From NCBI RefSeq assembly GCF_000425745.1, contig NZ_AUEA01000001.1, positions 310,001-374,000 on the forward strand: a stretch of DNA of 64,000 bases, given 5' to 3'. The stretch is from Pseudomonas cremoricolorata DSM 17059 = NBRC 16634 (GTDB taxonomy: Bacteria; Pseudomonadota; Gammaproteobacteria; Pseudomonadales; Pseudomonadaceae). Positions 27,172-37,978 of this stretch are shown here, piece by piece. The translations under genes and the position numbers were made by a program. The notes below the pieces were generated by a model, which ran no database searches, was not told where the DNA came from, and saw only the letters and a list, made by a program, of their open reading frames with translations. The first letter of the stretch is position 1. Every line of letters starts with the position of its first letter.

Positions 27172-28481
27172 TGCGCGGCCTCCTCAGGCTGGGTGTAGGT
27201 CACGGTCAGGCGGTTCGCTGTGAAGTAGCGTCTGGCAACCTCGTGCACCGCATCGGCGGTGACGGACTGGATCAGCTCAGGGGTTCGTTCGAGCAGGTCG
27301 AGGTCGGCGCCGCTCAGCGCATGGCGCCCGATGTGATAAGCGTGGTCCTGCAACGCGTCGCGTTGATAGATCAACTGCGCCAGCAGCTTGGTCTTGGCCC
27401 GTTGCAATTCGACGGTCGATACCGGTGTATGGGACAGCGTATCGATCACTGCCAGCATGCGTGCGCTGGCCTGCTCAGGACTGGTTCGCCCAGGGCTGAG
27501 CAAGCTATGCCAGGTCATCAGCGTGTCGCCGCGCAGATGAACGTCGAATTCGCTGCGAATGCCGCGCAGCAAGGGCTGGTCTCGCACCAGTGCTGCGTAA
27601 AGTCGCGAGCTGGCACCATTGCTGAGCAGCGCTGCAGCCACTTGCAGGGCAATCACCTCGGCCGGCGACTGAGTGCTGCCCAGGCTGGGCGTGTTGAAGC
27701 TGAGAATCACGCCTTGGCGCAGCGCCGGGAGTCGCACCGTCTGCTCGCGTCCGAACAGTGTGTCGGTTTGCCTGAAGCCAGGGTCGGTGTGCTTCGGGCG
27801 TGTCGGCAGTGCATCGAAATGGCGCTCGACCTGCTCGCGCAAAGCGGGCATCCGGATGTCGCCGGCCACCACCAGAGTGGCGTTGCTGGGGTGGTAATGC
27901 TTGGCGTACCAGGCCCTCACCGCATCCGCGCCAAGGCCTTGCAGGTCATCGAGGTGGTCATAGCGTGAATGGGCGTAGGGACTGGCGCCATGGGCCAGTT
28001 GCAGGTGCAGGCGGCTGGCCTGCTCATCGGCTGAGCTTTCGACACGCAAGCGATGCTCGTTGATCAGCGCATCGCGGCAACTGACGAAGTCCTGCTCCGC
28101 GAGCGTAGCGCTGGACATGATGTCGGCCTGAGCTTCCAGCACGATCTCGAGGCGATTGGCCGGCACGCTGGCGACGTACAGCGTGGCTTCGTCGAGGGTG
28201 AAGGCCAGCGGCTTGGCACCCAGACGGGCGAGCACCTTGGCGTACTGCCCGGGCGCGAGCTTGCTGCTGCCCTCGAACACCCAGTGTTCAAGTGCGTGAG
28301 ACAGGCCACTTTGCCCGTGCGGTTCATGACTGGCGCCGACGTGATACCACAACTGCGCGCTGACCAGCGGCACGCGGTGGTCTTGCACGAGGATGACCCT
28401 GAGGCCGTTGTCGAGAGTGAAGTGGGCGAGCGGCGAGGACGAGCGGCCCAGGCGGCTGCTCGTCTGGAATGAGGGCTGCAT
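27168..28481 (-). CDS. M16 zinc peptidase, catalytic subunit (second pair)
   Basis: A 437-residue M16 metallopeptidase with the inverted zinc motif HALEH at 62-66 and the downstream third-ligand helix (ALINEHRLRVES). It lacks a signal peptide, in contrast to the HALEH protease at 30639-31994, which has one. The start at 28481 is preceded by aaggag at good spacing; a longer frame starts at 28529. With the 25777-27171 partner it forms a pair resembling PqqF/processing-peptidase dimers. No peptide precursor gene was seen next to it. The substrate is unknown. Confidence 0.82.
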   Translation of the reverse strand: MQPSFQTSSRLGRSSSPLAHFTLDNGLRVILVQDHRVPLVSAQLWYHVGASHEPHGQSGLSHALEHWVFEGSSKLAPGQYAKVLARLGAKPLAFTLDEATLYVASVPANRLEIVLEAQADIMSSATLAEQDFVSCRDALINEHRLRVESSADEQASRLHLQLAHGASPYAHSRYDHLDDLQGLGADAVRAWYAKHYHPSNATLVVAGDIRMPALREQVERHFDALPTRPKHTDPGFRQTDTLFGREQTVRLPALRQGVILSFNTPSLGSTQSPAEVIALQVAAALLSNGASSRLYAALVRDQPLLRGIRSEFDVHLRGDTLMTWHSLLSPGRTSPEQASARMLAVIDTLSHTPVSTVELQRAKTKLLAQLIYQRDALQDHAYHIGRHALSGADLDLLERTPELIQSVTADAVHEVARRYFTANRLTVTYTQPEEAAQ

Positions 28482-28574
28482 GATCGAAGAGGCTCCTTGG
28501 ATGGCGATGGCCGGAGCAGCTTCGGTCAATGCAGCCGTGCGGCTGCGTTAACTAAGTACGCAGGTAGTAACCGG

Positions 28575-29171
28575 TTACTCCCGTTGCCACAGCGCGTAAT
28601 GCACCTGGCCGGTTTTCTTCTCGCGGTGCAGGCGCCAGTTGGCGGGCATGCCGAGGCTCGAAGGCACGGCTTCACTTTCCGTGTAGACCCATGCGCGTTC
28701 ACGCAGCCACTGCTGTTGCTCGAGCAGTTGGCAGGTGTTGGCGAGCAGGTCCTGGTGGAAGGGCGGGTCGAGAAACACCACGTCGAACTGTTGCTTGGCC
28801 GGCCCTTGCAGGTAGCGCACGGCGTCGGTTTGCAGAATCTGCCCGCGCGGGCAGCGCAGCAGTTCGAGGTTGTTCTTCAGGTTGGCGATGGCTGCCGGAT
28901 TGCTGTCCAGGGCCACCGCATCCTGTGCGCCACGCGACAGCGCCTCGAGCACCAACGCGCCGCTGCCGGTGAAGGCGTCCAGCACCTGGGCGCCTTCGAT
29001 GTACGGCGCCAACCAGTTGAACACGGTTTCCCGCACCCGGTCTGGGGTAGGCCGCAGGCCATCGCTCTCGGGCACCGGCAGGCGCCGGCTGCGCCATTCG
29101 CCGGCGATGATGCGCAGGTGGCCTTGGCCCTTGCTGGCGGCGGGACGGGGGGAGGGGGTTGCTCTGGCCAT
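28575..29171 (-). CDS. rsmD: 16S rRNA (guanine-966-N2) methyltransferase
   Basis: RsmD methylates G966 of 16S rRNA in the assembled small subunit. The 198-residue protein has the family opening LRIIAGEWRSRRLPVPE, motif I VLDAFTGSGALVLEALSRGA and the catalytic motif IV as LDPPF. It overlaps the stop of the upstream M16 partner (TAATG), implying translational coupling. In this window rsmD sits between two separate M16 pairs. Confidence 0.94.
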   Translation of the reverse strand: MARATPSPRPAASKGQGHLRIIAGEWRSRRLPVPESDGLRPTPDRVRETVFNWLAPYIEGAQVLDAFTGSGALVLEALSRGAQDAVALDSNPAAIANLKNNLELLRCPRGQILQTDAVRYLQGPAKQQFDVVFLDPPFHQDLLANTCQLLEQQQWLRERAWVYTESEAVPSSLGMPANWRLHREKKTGQVHYALWQRE

Positions 29172-30646
29172 TAGTGCTCCGGTACGCCGAGCGGCTGATC
29201 GGCAGGTTTTTCGGTGGGTGGCGGCAGCGGCTTTTGCGGCACTTTCGGGCCGACCGTGACGATCACCAGTTTGTCTGCTGCCAGGTGTTTGTTCATGGCG
29301 GCCTTCACCTGCTCGACGGTCAGCGCCTGCGACTGCTGCATGAAGTCTTCCAGCCAGGTCAGCGGCAGGTTGTAGAAGCCGATCGCCCCCAGTTGTCCGA
29401 CGATGCTGGCGTTGCTTGCGGTCGACAGCGGGAAGCTGCCGGCCAGCTCACGCTTGGCGTCGTCCAGTTCCTGCTGGGTCGGGCCGGTCTTGAGGTAGTC
29501 GGCCAGCAGGTCCTGCACCAGTTTCAAGGTGCCCTCGCTGAGTTCGGCACGGGTCTGCAGGTTGATGGTGAAGGGGCCGCGCACCTGCATGGGGGTGAAC
29601 GAGGAATACACGCCGTAGGTCAGGCCGCGTTTTTCCCGCACCTCGCTCATCAGCCGGGTGCCGAAGGCGCCACCGCCGAGAATCTGGTTGCCCATCGACA
29701 GCGCGGCCCAGTCCGGGTCGTTACGGTCGATGCCCAGCTCGGCCAGCATCAAGTGGGTCTGCTTGGAGGCGTAGTCGATGTGGGTGATGCCAGGCTTGGG
29801 CTCGCTCGGCTGCGCCGGGGCCGGCAGCGCCGGACCTTTGGGCAGCGCGGCCGAGACCTGCGCAGCGATGGCTTCGGCGTCGCTGCGGCTAAGGTCGCCG
29901 ACCAGGGCGATGACCGTGTTGCCCGCGGCGTAGGCCTTGGCGTGAAAGGCGCGCAGTTGCGCCTGGGTGATGCCCGGAATGCTCTTGGCGTTGCCGTCGC
30001 TGGGGAAGGCGTAAGGGTGGCTGCCATACAGTTTGGCGGACAAGGCATTGGCGCCCAGCTTGGCCGGGTTCTGCTTGTCGTACTCGAAGCCTGCGAGCAT
30101 CTGGTTCTTGATGCGCTTGAGCGAGTCCTCGGGGAAGGTCGGTTTGCCGACCACATCAGCGAACAGCTTCAGCGCCGGTTGGCGTTTGTCCGCCGCGCTC
30201 AGGCTGCGCAGGCTGGCGACCGCCATGTCGCGGTACGAGCCGTTGCCAAAGTCGGCGCCCAGCCCTTCGAAGCCCTGGGCGATGGCAGTGACGTCCTTGC
30301 CGGCCACGCCTTCGTTGAGCATGGCGTTGGTCAGGGTGGACAGGCCCTGGGTGCCGCCGTCCTGGCTGCTGCCGGCGGCGAAGGTCAGGCGCAGGTCGAA
30401 CATCGGCAGCTCGTGGGCCTCGACGAACAGTACTCGGGCGCCCTCGGCGGTTTTCCAGCTCTGCACGTTCAGCTGGCGGCGGCTGGGTGCCTTGCCATCG
30501 AGTTCGGCCAGCGATTGCAGGGTGTTGGCAGGTTTGCCAGCGTCGGCAGCGTGTGCCGGCGCCGACAGCAGCGTGCAGGCCGACAGCGCCAGGGCGAACA
30601 GGCCGGCGCCAACGAAGGTCTGGCGCGGTGCGCGGCGATCACTCAT
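29171..30646 (-). CDS. Periplasmic M16 peptidase-like partner subunit
   Basis: A 491-residue M16 family protein lacking HXXEH, with a signal peptide (hydrophobic FVGAGLFALALSACTLLSAPAHA, cleavage after AHA). Both M16 domains are recognisable (GDLSRSDAEAIAAQV; REKRGLTYGVYSSFTPM). It overlaps the end of the catalytic subunit by 8 bases. A proline-rich tail (about 475-491) follows the fold. SALSAC could also be read as a lipobox, so it may be membrane-anchored rather than soluble. Confidence 0.85.
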   Translation of the reverse strand: MSDRRAPRQTFVGAGLFALALSACTLLSAPAHAADAGKPANTLQSLAELDGKAPSRRQLNVQSWKTAEGARVLFVEAHELPMFDLRLTFAAGSSQDGGTQGLSTLTNAMLNEGVAGKDVTAIAQGFEGLGADFGNGSYRDMAVASLRSLSAADKRQPALKLFADVVGKPTFPEDSLKRIKNQMLAGFEYDKQNPAKLGANALSAKLYGSHPYAFPSDGNAKSIPGITQAQLRAFHAKAYAAGNTVIALVGDLSRSDAEAIAAQVSAALPKGPALPAPAQPSEPKPGITHIDYASKQTHLMLAELGIDRNDPDWAALSMGNQILGGGAFGTRLMSEVREKRGLTYGVYSSFTPMQVRGPFTINLQTRAELSEGTLKLVQDLLADYLKTGPTQQELDDAKRELAGSFPLSTASNASIVGQLGAIGFYNLPLTWLEDFMQQSQALTVEQVKAAMNKHLAADKLVIVTVGPKVPQKPLPPPTEKPADQPLGVPEH

Positions 30647-31994
30647 GAGCGGACTCCTCGGGCAGTACGTGGGCAACGCTCAGGCGTTCACGGGTGAAGT
30701 AGGTGCGGGCGGCGTCCTGGATATCCTTGGGCGTCACTTGCTTGAGTTCGTCCAGTTCGCGGTCGATCAGCTTCCAGGAAAGGCCGACGGTTTCCAGCTG
30801 GCCGATGGTGGTGGCCTGGCTGCTGATGGAGTCGCGGTCGTACACCAGGCCGGCGATGACCTGAGCGCGCACGCGTTCCAGTTCTGCCGCGCTGGGCGGG
30901 GTGCTCTTGAGCTCGTCGAGCTGTTCCCACAGGCCTTTTTCCACGTCGGCCAGGGTCTTGTGCTGCTGCACGTTGGGGGTAGCGGAAATCAGGAACAGGC
31001 TGTCGCCGCGGGTGAAGGCGTCATAGCCGGACGATGCACCGGCCACCAGCTCCTGGCCACGCTCCAGACGCGATGGCAAACGCGCACTGTAGCCGCCATC
31101 GAGCAGGGCCGAAATCAGCCGCAGGGCATGCACGCTACGTGGGTTTTGCGCAGTCGCCAGACCCGGCACGTTGAAGCCGTAGATCAGGCTGGGCAGTTGC
31201 GTGGCGACATGCAAGGTCAACTGACGCTGGCCAGGCTCAGCCAGCTCCAGCGGCAGTTTGGCCGGCGGTGTGGCGCGCTTGGGGATGGCGCCGAAGTATT
31301 TCTGCGCCAGGCCTTTGACCTCGTCGACAGTAACATCACCGACCACCACGAGAGTGGCGTTGTTCGGCGTGTACCAGGCTTCGTACCAGTGGCGCAGCTC
31401 CTCGACCTTCATGCGTTCGAGGTCGGCCATCCAGCCGATGGTGGGGGTGTGGTAGCCGCTGGCTGGGTAGGCCATGGCGCTGAACAGCTCGAAGGCCTTG
31501 GCGTTGGGCTTGTCATCGGTGCGCAGGCGGCGCTCTTCCTTGATGACTTCGATTTCCCGGGCGAACTCCTCGGGCGGCAGGCGCAGGCTGGCCATGCGGT
31601 CGGCTTCAAGCTCGAAGGCCACCGGCAGGCGGTCACGGGCCAGCACCTGGTAGTACGCGGTGTAGTCGTCGCTGGTGAAGGCGTTTTCCTCGGCGCCGAG
31701 GTCGCGCAGGATGCGCGAGCCTTCGCCAGGGCCGACCTTGGCGCTGCCTTTGAACATCATGTGTTCCAGGGCATGGGACAGGCCGGTCTGCCCTGGGGTC
31801 TCGTAGCTGGAGCCGACCTTGTACCAGATCTGCGAGACCACCACCGGGGCGCGGTGGTCTTCGCGCACGACCACTTTCAGGCCGTTGTCGAGGGTGAATT
31901 CATGGGTCGGTTGGGTATCGGCGGCCATGGCGGCCAGTGGCAGACACAAGGTGCCGAGCAGCAGGCCGGCAGCGCGGCGGGCGAGAGCTTTCAT
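30639..31994 (-). CDS. Periplasmic M16 zinc peptidase, catalytic subunit
   Basis: A 451-residue secreted zinc metallopeptidase with a signal peptide (MKALARRAAGLLLGTLCLPL, cleavage near AMA). The HALEH active site is at 74-78 and the third ligand is in EVIKEERRLRTDD. It forms an operon with its inactive partner and rsmD, the usual arrangement next to ftsY in Pseudomonas. The physiological substrate is not known. It is divergent from ftsY across 233 bases. Confidence 0.9.
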   Translation of the reverse strand: MKALARRAAGLLLGTLCLPLAAMAADTQPTHEFTLDNGLKVVVREDHRAPVVVSQIWYKVGSSYETPGQTGLSHALEHMMFKGSAKVGPGEGSRILRDLGAEENAFTSDDYTAYYQVLARDRLPVAFELEADRMASLRLPPEEFAREIEVIKEERRLRTDDKPNAKAFELFSAMAYPASGYHTPTIGWMADLERMKVEELRHWYEAWYTPNNATLVVVGDVTVDEVKGLAQKYFGAIPKRATPPAKLPLELAEPGQRQLTLHVATQLPSLIYGFNVPGLATAQNPRSVHALRLISALLDGGYSARLPSRLERGQELVAGASSGYDAFTRGDSLFLISATPNVQQHKTLADVEKGLWEQLDELKSTPPSAAELERVRAQVIAGLVYDRDSISSQATTIGQLETVGLSWKLIDRELDELKQVTPKDIQDAARTYFTRERLSVAHVLPEESAHE

Positions 31995-32227
31995 AAGGGG
32001 GGTTCAACCTGTTCGGCGGCCCGCTTGGGTTTAGCGTCGGCGGGCCTGGAGGTGCTAGGATACTGATCCGGTCGCCTGGCGGCCATGCCTGTCGCCGTTC
32101 TGGCCCGCGGGCCCTTAAGACAAAACGTTACGCATGAACCAGTCGCATCGATGAGAGTCTGTTCTGCGTCTATTGAATTCCTGATGCGCCACTGCTGGCC
32201 CATCGCTGCCTTGAGATAGCCGTCTCC

Positions 32228-33763
32228 ATGTTTGGTTCCAACGACGACAAGAAAGCGCCGGCCGATGCTGGTGAGAAGAAAGGCCTGTTCAGCTGGTTTC
32301 GCAAGAAGCCCCAGCAACCGGCTCCCGAACAACCGGCTCCCGAGCAGCCTGCCGCCGAGCAGCCTGCCGTCGAGCCGGAGCTGCCTGCGGTAACGCCCGC
32401 CCTCGAGGCCGAACAACCGGCCCCAGCGCCTGTTCAAGCGCCGCAGGTGGTGGCCGACGTTGCCCAGCCTGCCCCGGTGCCGGTCATCGAGCAGATACCG
32501 CCGGTCATCGAGCCAGCCCCCGTCGCTGCTGCGCCGCTGGCGCCGAGTGCCGAAACACCGGTCAGCAACCTGGTGTTGCCGGTGGCCGAAGAGCCCGTGG
32601 CGCTGGTGCCTGACCTGGAGCCGAAGGCGCCACCGGTCATTCCCGAGCGCGCGCCGCTGGAGCAGGCAGAGCTGGCACCTGCGGCCGAGCCTGAGCCTGA
32701 ACCGACGCCGGTAGCGGTGGCACTGACCCCCGCCGCCGCACCGCCGGCCATCGTCGAGCCAGTCGTGGTCGTTGAGCCCGAAGCCGCGCCTGAACCCGAG
32801 CCGCAACCGGTGGCCGCCGCCGAGCCATCCAAGCCCGGCTTCTTCGCCCGTCTCAAGCAGGGTCTGTCGAAGACCAGCGCCAGCATCGGCGAGGGCATGG
32901 CCAGCCTGTTCCTCGGCAAGAAGGTCATCGACGATGACCTGCTCGATGAAATCGAAACCCGCCTGCTCACCGCCGACGTCGGCGTCGAAGCCACCTCCAC
33001 CATCGTGCAGAACCTCACGCAGAAGGTCGCGCGCAAGCAGCTGACCGACGCCGAGGCGTTGTACAAGTCGCTGCAGGATGAACTGGCCGCCATGCTGCGC
33101 CCGGTCGAGCAGCCGCTGAAGATCGCCTCCCAGAGCAAGCCCTACGTCATCCTCGTGGTGGGCGTGAACGGCGCCGGCAAGACCACCACCATCGGCAAGC
33201 TGGCGAAGAAGCTGCAACTCGAAGGCAAGAAGGTGATGCTGGCAGCTGGCGATACCTTCCGTGCCGCGGCTGTCGAGCAGTTGCAGGTCTGGGGCGAGCG
33301 TAACCACATTCCGGTGATCGCCCAGCACACCGGCGCCGACTCGGCCTCGGTGATCTTCGACGCCGTGCAGGCGGCCAAGGCCCGCGGCGCCGACGTGCTG
33401 ATCGCCGACACCGCCGGGCGTCTGCACACCAAAGACAACTTGATGGAAGAGCTGAAGAAGGTACGCCGGGTGATTGGCAAACTCGATGCCGACGCGCCCC
33501 ACGAAGTGTTGCTGGTGCTCGATGCCGGCACCGGTCAGAACGCCATCAGCCAGGCCAAGTACTTCCACCAGAGCGTCGAGCTGACCGGCCTTGCGCTGAC
33601 CAAGCTCGATGGCACGGCCAAGGGTGGGGTGATCTTCGCCCTTGCCAAGCAATTCAACCTGCCGATCCGCTTCATCGGGGTCGGCGAGGGCATCGACGAC
33701 CTGCGCACCTTCGAGGCCGAGCCGTTCGTCAAAGCCCTGTTTGCCGAACGGGACGCCCCATGA
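32228..33763 (+). CDS. ftsY: Signal recognition particle receptor FtsY
   Basis: FtsY is the SRP receptor GTPase that docks ribosome-nascent chain complexes at the inner membrane. The first 210 residues form a long acidic, Pro/Ala/Glu-rich A domain with repeats of the type [10 protein letters not shown]. The N domain follows (about 215-300), then the G domain with G1 GVNGAGKTT at 312-320, DTAGRLHT and [10 protein letters not shown]. At 511 residues it is long because of the A domain. It starts the ftsY-ftsE-ftsX run; the ftsE ATG overlaps its stop. Confidence 0.97.
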   Translation: MFGSNDDKKAPADAGEKKGLFSWFRKKPQQPAPEQPAPEQPAAEQPAVEPELPAVTPALEAEQPAPAPVQAPQVVADVAQPAPVPVIEQIPPVIEPAPVAAAPLAPSAETPVSNLVLPVAEEPVALVPDLEPKAPPVIPERAPLEQAELAPAAEPEPEPTPVAVALTPAAAPPAIVEPVVVVEPEAAPEPEPQPVAAAEPSKPGFFARLKQGLSKTSASIGEGMASLFLGKKVIDDDLLDEIETRLLTADVGVEATSTIVQNLTQKVARKQLTDAEALYKSLQDELAAMLRPVEQPLKIASQSKPYVILVVGVNGAGKTTTIGKLAKKLQLEGKKVMLAAGDTFRAAAVEQLQVWGERNHIPVIAQHTGADSASVIFDAVQAAKARGADVLIADTAGRLHTKDNLMEELKKVRRVIGKLDADAPHEVLLVLDAGTGQNAISQAKYFHQSVELTGLALTKLDGTAKGGVIFALAKQFNLPIRFIGVGEGIDDLRTFEAEPFVKALFAERDAP

Positions 33764-34431
33764 TCCGCTTCGAACAGGTCGCCAAGCGCTACCCCAACGG
33801 CCATATCGGCCTGCACGAGTTGAGTTTCCGGGCGCGCCGGGGCGAATTCCTGTTCGTGACCGGCCATTCCGGCGCCGGCAAGAGCACCTTGCTGCGCCTG
33901 CTGCTGGCCATGGAACGACCGACCAGCGGCAAGCTGCTGCTGGCCGGGCAGGACCTTGGGCAGATCAGCACCGCGCAGATTCCGTTCCTGCGCCGGCAGA
34001 TCGGTGTGGTGTTCCAGAACCACCAGCTGTTGTTCGACCGTACCGTGTTCAACAACATCGCCTTGCCGTTGCAGATTCTCGGCCTGTCCAAGCCCGAAAT
34101 CGCCAAGCGCGTCGACTCGGCGCTGGAGCGGGTTTCGCTGTCCGACAAAGGCGAGCTGTTCCCCGCCGACCTTTCCACCGGCCAGCAGCAGCGCGTCGGC
34201 ATCGCCCGCGCCATCGTCCACCAACCGGCCCTGCTGCTGGCGGACGAACCGACCGGTAACCTCGACCCACGCCTGGCCGCCGAGATCATGGGCGTGTTCG
34301 AAGACATCAACCGCCTCGGCACCACCGTGCTGATCGCCAGTCACGACCTGGCGCTGATCGCGCGCATGCGCCACCGCATGCTGACCTTGCAGCGTGGGCG
34401 ACTGATCGGCGATGGGGAGGCCGGGCAATGA
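33760..34431 (+). CDS. ftsE: Cell division ABC transporter ATP-binding protein FtsE
   Basis: FtsE is the ATPase of the FtsEX complex, which drives periplasmic amidase activation at the septum. The 223-residue protein has Walker [10 protein letters not shown], signature [15 protein letters not shown] and Walker [13 protein letters not shown]. It is coupled to ftsY (ATGA) and to ftsX (ATGAGC overlap). Confidence 0.97.
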   Translation: MIRFEQVAKRYPNGHIGLHELSFRARRGEFLFVTGHSGAGKSTLLRLLLAMERPTSGKLLLAGQDLGQISTAQIPFLRRQIGVVFQNHQLLFDRTVFNNIALPLQILGLSKPEIAKRVDSALERVSLSDKGELFPADLSTGQQQRVGIARAIVHQPALLLADEPTGNLDPRLAAEIMGVFEDINRLGTTVLIASHDLALIARMRHRMLTLQRGRLIGDGEAGQ

Positions 34432-35450
34432 GCAACAACCGTACATCCAAAGTCTCCGAGCGCGTGGCGCCGAAGGCGGCCGACCAAGTCAAGAAAAAGC
34501 CCGGCAATCACGACGACGACGGCCCGGACCTGCGCACGCTGATGCGCGCCTGGCTGGAAAGTCACCGCGCCAGCCTTGCGGACAGCCTGCGCCGTCTGGG
34601 CAAGCAGCCCATCGGTAGTTTCTTTACCTGCCTGGTGATGGCCGTGGCGCTGAGCATGCCCATGGGCCTGTCGCTGCTGCTGAAGAATGTCGAAGTGCTC
34701 GGCGGCTCGTGGCAGCGCGCGGCGCAGATTTCCCTGTACCTGAAAATGGACGCCAGCAGCCGCGAGGGCGAGGCCCTGCGTGACGAAATCAAGAACATGC
34801 CCGGCGTGGCCCAGGCGCAGTACATCAGCCGTGAGCAGGCGCTGGAGGAGTTCAAGAAGCAGTCCGGGCTAGGGGAGGCGATTCGCGAACTGCCGGAAAA
34901 CCCGCTGCCTGGCGTGGTGGTGGTGACTCCGACCGAGGTCGACAAGCCCGCGCTGGAAGCCTTGCGTCAGCGTCTGTCCGAACTGCCCAAGGTCGAAGTG
35001 GCGCAGCTCGACTTGCTCTGGGTCGAGCGTCTGGCAGCCATCCTCAAACTGGGTGACCGCTTCGTCTTCGGCATGGCGGTGATGCTGATTTCAGCCTTGT
35101 TGTTAGTAATCGGTAACACAATTCGTCTACATATCGAGAACCGCCGCACCGAGATCGAAGTGATCAAGCTGGTGGGCGGTACCGACAGCTATGTACGGCG
35201 GCCCTTCCTCTACATGGGTGCCCTCTACGGCCTGGGCGCCGGGGTGCTGGCGTGGGGCATTCTGGCCTTCGGCCTGAACTGGCTGAACGACGCGGTGGTC
35301 GGGCTTTCCGGCCTGTATGGCAGCGATTTCGCCCTCGCAGGTGTGCCAGGGTCGGATGGACTTTCGCTCTTGATCGGTGCTGTACTGTTAGGGTATATCG
35401 GTGCGTGGATTGCGGTCGCTCGCCATTTGCGAGAGCTGGCACCGCGCTAG
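34428..35450 (+). CDS. ftsX: Cell division protein FtsX
   Basis: The membrane partner of FtsE: 340 residues, with a basic cytoplasmic N-terminus and a first membrane segment near 65-85. A large periplasmic loop (about 90-210; REQALEEFKKQSGLGEAI) follows, then three C-terminal membrane segments. The EVIKLVGGTDSYVRRPFLY stretch after TM2 is typical of the family. It overlaps ftsE by 4 bases. Confidence 0.95.
   Translation: MSNNRTSKVSERVAPKAADQVKKKPGNHDDDGPDLRTLMRAWLESHRASLADSLRRLGKQPIGSFFTCLVMAVALSMPMGLSLLLKNVEVLGGSWQRAAQISLYLKMDASSREGEALRDEIKNMPGVAQAQYISREQALEEFKKQSGLGEAIRELPENPLPGVVVVTPTEVDKPALEALRQRLSELPKVEVAQLDLLWVERLAAILKLGDRFVFGMAVMLISALLLVIGNTIRLHIENRRTEIEVIKLVGGTDSYVRRPFLYMGALYGLGAGVLAWGILAFGLNWLNDAVVGLSGLYGSDFALAGVPGSDGLSLLIGAVLLGYIGAWIAVARHLRELAPR
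35370..35399 (+). promoter_or_regulatory. Possible sigma-70 promoter for rpoH inside ftsX
   Basis: ttgatc (35370-35375) and tatatc (35394-35399) are separated by 18 bases near the ftsX 3' end. The position fits an rpoH promoter about 160 bases upstream of its start. The match is moderate and unverified. Confidence 0.3.
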
Positions 35451-35560
35451 CGTTAATCGCCAACGTTGCATTTTCTTCATCCTGGAACTTGCGTACGGGT
35501 TTCCCGGTCAATGTTGGCAGTGCTCACAAGGCACACATCTTGAAAGCTGGAGGTTCTTGA

Positions 35561-36415
<855 letters not shown>

Positions 36416-36430
36416 TCACCTCACCGCCCA

Positions 36431-36468
36431 CGAAAAAGCCGCTGCCCATTGGGTCAGCGGCTTTTTCG
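36431..36468. terminator. Bidirectional terminator between rpoH and mtgA
   Basis: A near-perfect stem, cgaaaaagccgctg (36431-36444) with cagcggctttttcg (36455-36468), has a 10-base loop and T runs on both strands. It ends both convergent genes. Confidence 0.92.
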
Positions 36469-36478
36469 TGTCCGCGAT

Positions 36479-37189
36479 TCAGAAGCGTGCGCCGCCCTCG
36501 AGCTGACGCAGGTAGGCATCGCCCCCCAGCTGGCTGATCTGCCGACTGATCCAGCTGGCACGGCCTGCCACGTATGTGCTCGGATGCCCTGCGCTCCATT
36601 TCAGCGGGCTAGGCAGCACGGCGGCGAGCTGTGCGGCCTGCTGGCGGCTCAGCTGACTGGCGTCGACGCCGAAGTGGTAGCGCGCTGCGGCCTGGGCGCC
36701 GAACACCCCTTCACCCCATTCGGCGCTGTTGAGGTACACCTCAAGAATTCGTTCTTTCGACCAGAACAGCTCCATCAGCCCGGTGAACCAGGCCTCCAGG
36801 CCTTTACGCAGCCAACTGCGCCCCGACCACAGGAACAGGTTCTTCGCCACCTGCTGGGTCAGCGTGCTGGCGCCGCGCAAATTGCCACCGCGCTCGTTGT
36901 TGGCGAAGGCGGCCTGAATGGCGGGAACGTCGAAGCCCCAGTGACTGGCGAACTTCTGATCTTCACCGGCAATCACCGCCAGCTTGAGGTCATTCGAGAT
37001 GCGCTCCCAGGGCTGCCATTCACGTTGCAGGTCGATGGGTTCGCCGTTGACCCACGACTGCACCTTGCGCTCGACCATCAGCGCGGTGCCGGGCGGCGGT
37101 ATCCAGCGAAAGATCAGCACCAGCACGATGCTGCCAGCGATGAACCACAACAGAGCACGGGTAAGGCGGCGGATGAGCGATGACAGCAT
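36479..37189 (-). CDS. mtgA: Monofunctional biosynthetic peptidoglycan transglycosylase
   Basis: MtgA polymerises lipid II glycan strands at the division site. The 236-residue protein has one N-terminal membrane anchor (about 10-32) and a GT51 domain with the catalytic GEDQKFASHWGFD, then RGASTLTQQVAKNLFLW and ERILEVYLNSAEWGEGVFG. The start at 37189 (MLSSLIRRLTRALLWF) puts the anchor at the N-terminus; the frame runs further upstream without conserved sequence. Confidence 0.94.
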   Translation of the reverse strand: MLSSLIRRLTRALLWFIAGSIVLVLIFRWIPPPGTALMVERKVQSWVNGEPIDLQREWQPWERISNDLKLAVIAGEDQKFASHWGFDVPAIQAAFANNERGGNLRGASTLTQQVAKNLFLWSGRSWLRKGLEAWFTGLMELFWSKERILEVYLNSAEWGEGVFGAQAAARYHFGVDASQLSRQQAAQLAAVLPSPLKWSAGHPSTYVAGRASWISRQISQLGGDAYLRQLEGGARF

Positions 37190-37253
37190 GACGATGGCTT
37201 GGCCGGACCGAGGGAAGCGGCCATTATACAGAGCCATTTCCAGGAGTCGTCCC

Positions 37254-37625
37254 ATGCTTCGCAGCTTCCTGATGCTCGCCGCCTTTTTCGGCTTCACCGG
37301 CGTTGCCCTCGGCGCCTTTGCCGCCCATGGCCTGAAGAGCCGCCTGAGCGCCGAATACCTGGCGATTTTCCACACCGGCGTCACCTATCAACTGGTGCAT
37401 GCCCTGGCGATTCTGGCCGTGGCCGTGCTTGCGGTGCACCTGCCGGGACGCTTGATCGGCTGGGCAGGCGGGCTGTTCGCGCTGGGCATCGTGCTGTTCT
37501 CCGGCAGCCTCTATGCGTTGACCCTGAGCGGCCTGGGCAAGCTGGGCATCATCACCCCGATCGGCGGTGTGTGCTTCCTCGCCGGCTGGCTGTGCCTGGG
37601 GCTTGCGGCCTGGCGGCTGGGCTGA
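37254..37625 (+). CDS. DUF423 family membrane protein
   Basis: A 123-residue, four-segment inner-membrane protein of the DUF423/YgdD family. The motifs FFGFTGVALGAFAAHGLK, TGVTYQLVHALAIL and LSGLGKLGIITPIGG are the conserved family elements. Function is unknown. caggag lies before ATG 37254. It is divergent from mtgA with 64 bases between starts. Confidence 0.88.
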   Translation: MLRSFLMLAAFFGFTGVALGAFAAHGLKSRLSAEYLAIFHTGVTYQLVHALAILAVAVLAVHLPGRLIGWAGGLFALGIVLFSGSLYALTLSGLGKLGIITPIGGVCFLAGWLCLGLAAWRLG

Positions 37626-37726
37626 AAAGCTGCCGCCATTGGGCTGAGCGCTGGTCGGCAGGCTTGGGAAATACGCCCTACAGGGGCTAGAATGCCGGCC
37701 CCCAATGCACAATGGTGGCCGTGCGC

Positions 37727-37927
37727 ATGCGCATTCAACTGAACGGTGAACCTTACGAATTGCCCGCTGGCGAGAGCGTCGCGGCCTTGCTGACTCGTCT
37801 TGAGCTGGCTGGGCGCCGCGTTGCCGTGGAACTGAACCTGGATATCGTGCCGCGCAGCCTGCACGACAGCACGCTACTCAACGAGGGCGACCAGGTAGAG
37901 GTGGTGCATGCCATCGGTGGCGGCTAG
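37727..37927 (+). CDS. thiS: Thiamine biosynthesis sulfur carrier ThiS
   Basis: A 66-residue ubiquitin-fold protein whose C-terminal Gly-Gly (VHAIGGG end) is converted to a thiocarboxylate that donates sulfur for the thiazole ring of thiamine. ATG 37727 (MRIQLNGEPYELP) is the family start. thiG follows 51 bases later. Confidence 0.93.
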   Translation: MRIQLNGEPYELPAGESVAALLTRLELAGRRVAVELNLDIVPRSLHDSTLLNEGDQVEVVHAIGGG

Positions 37928-37978
37928 CCGCCCCGGCATTTCACCCGCACGTCCCGTACCCTGTCCCGAGGAATCCCG

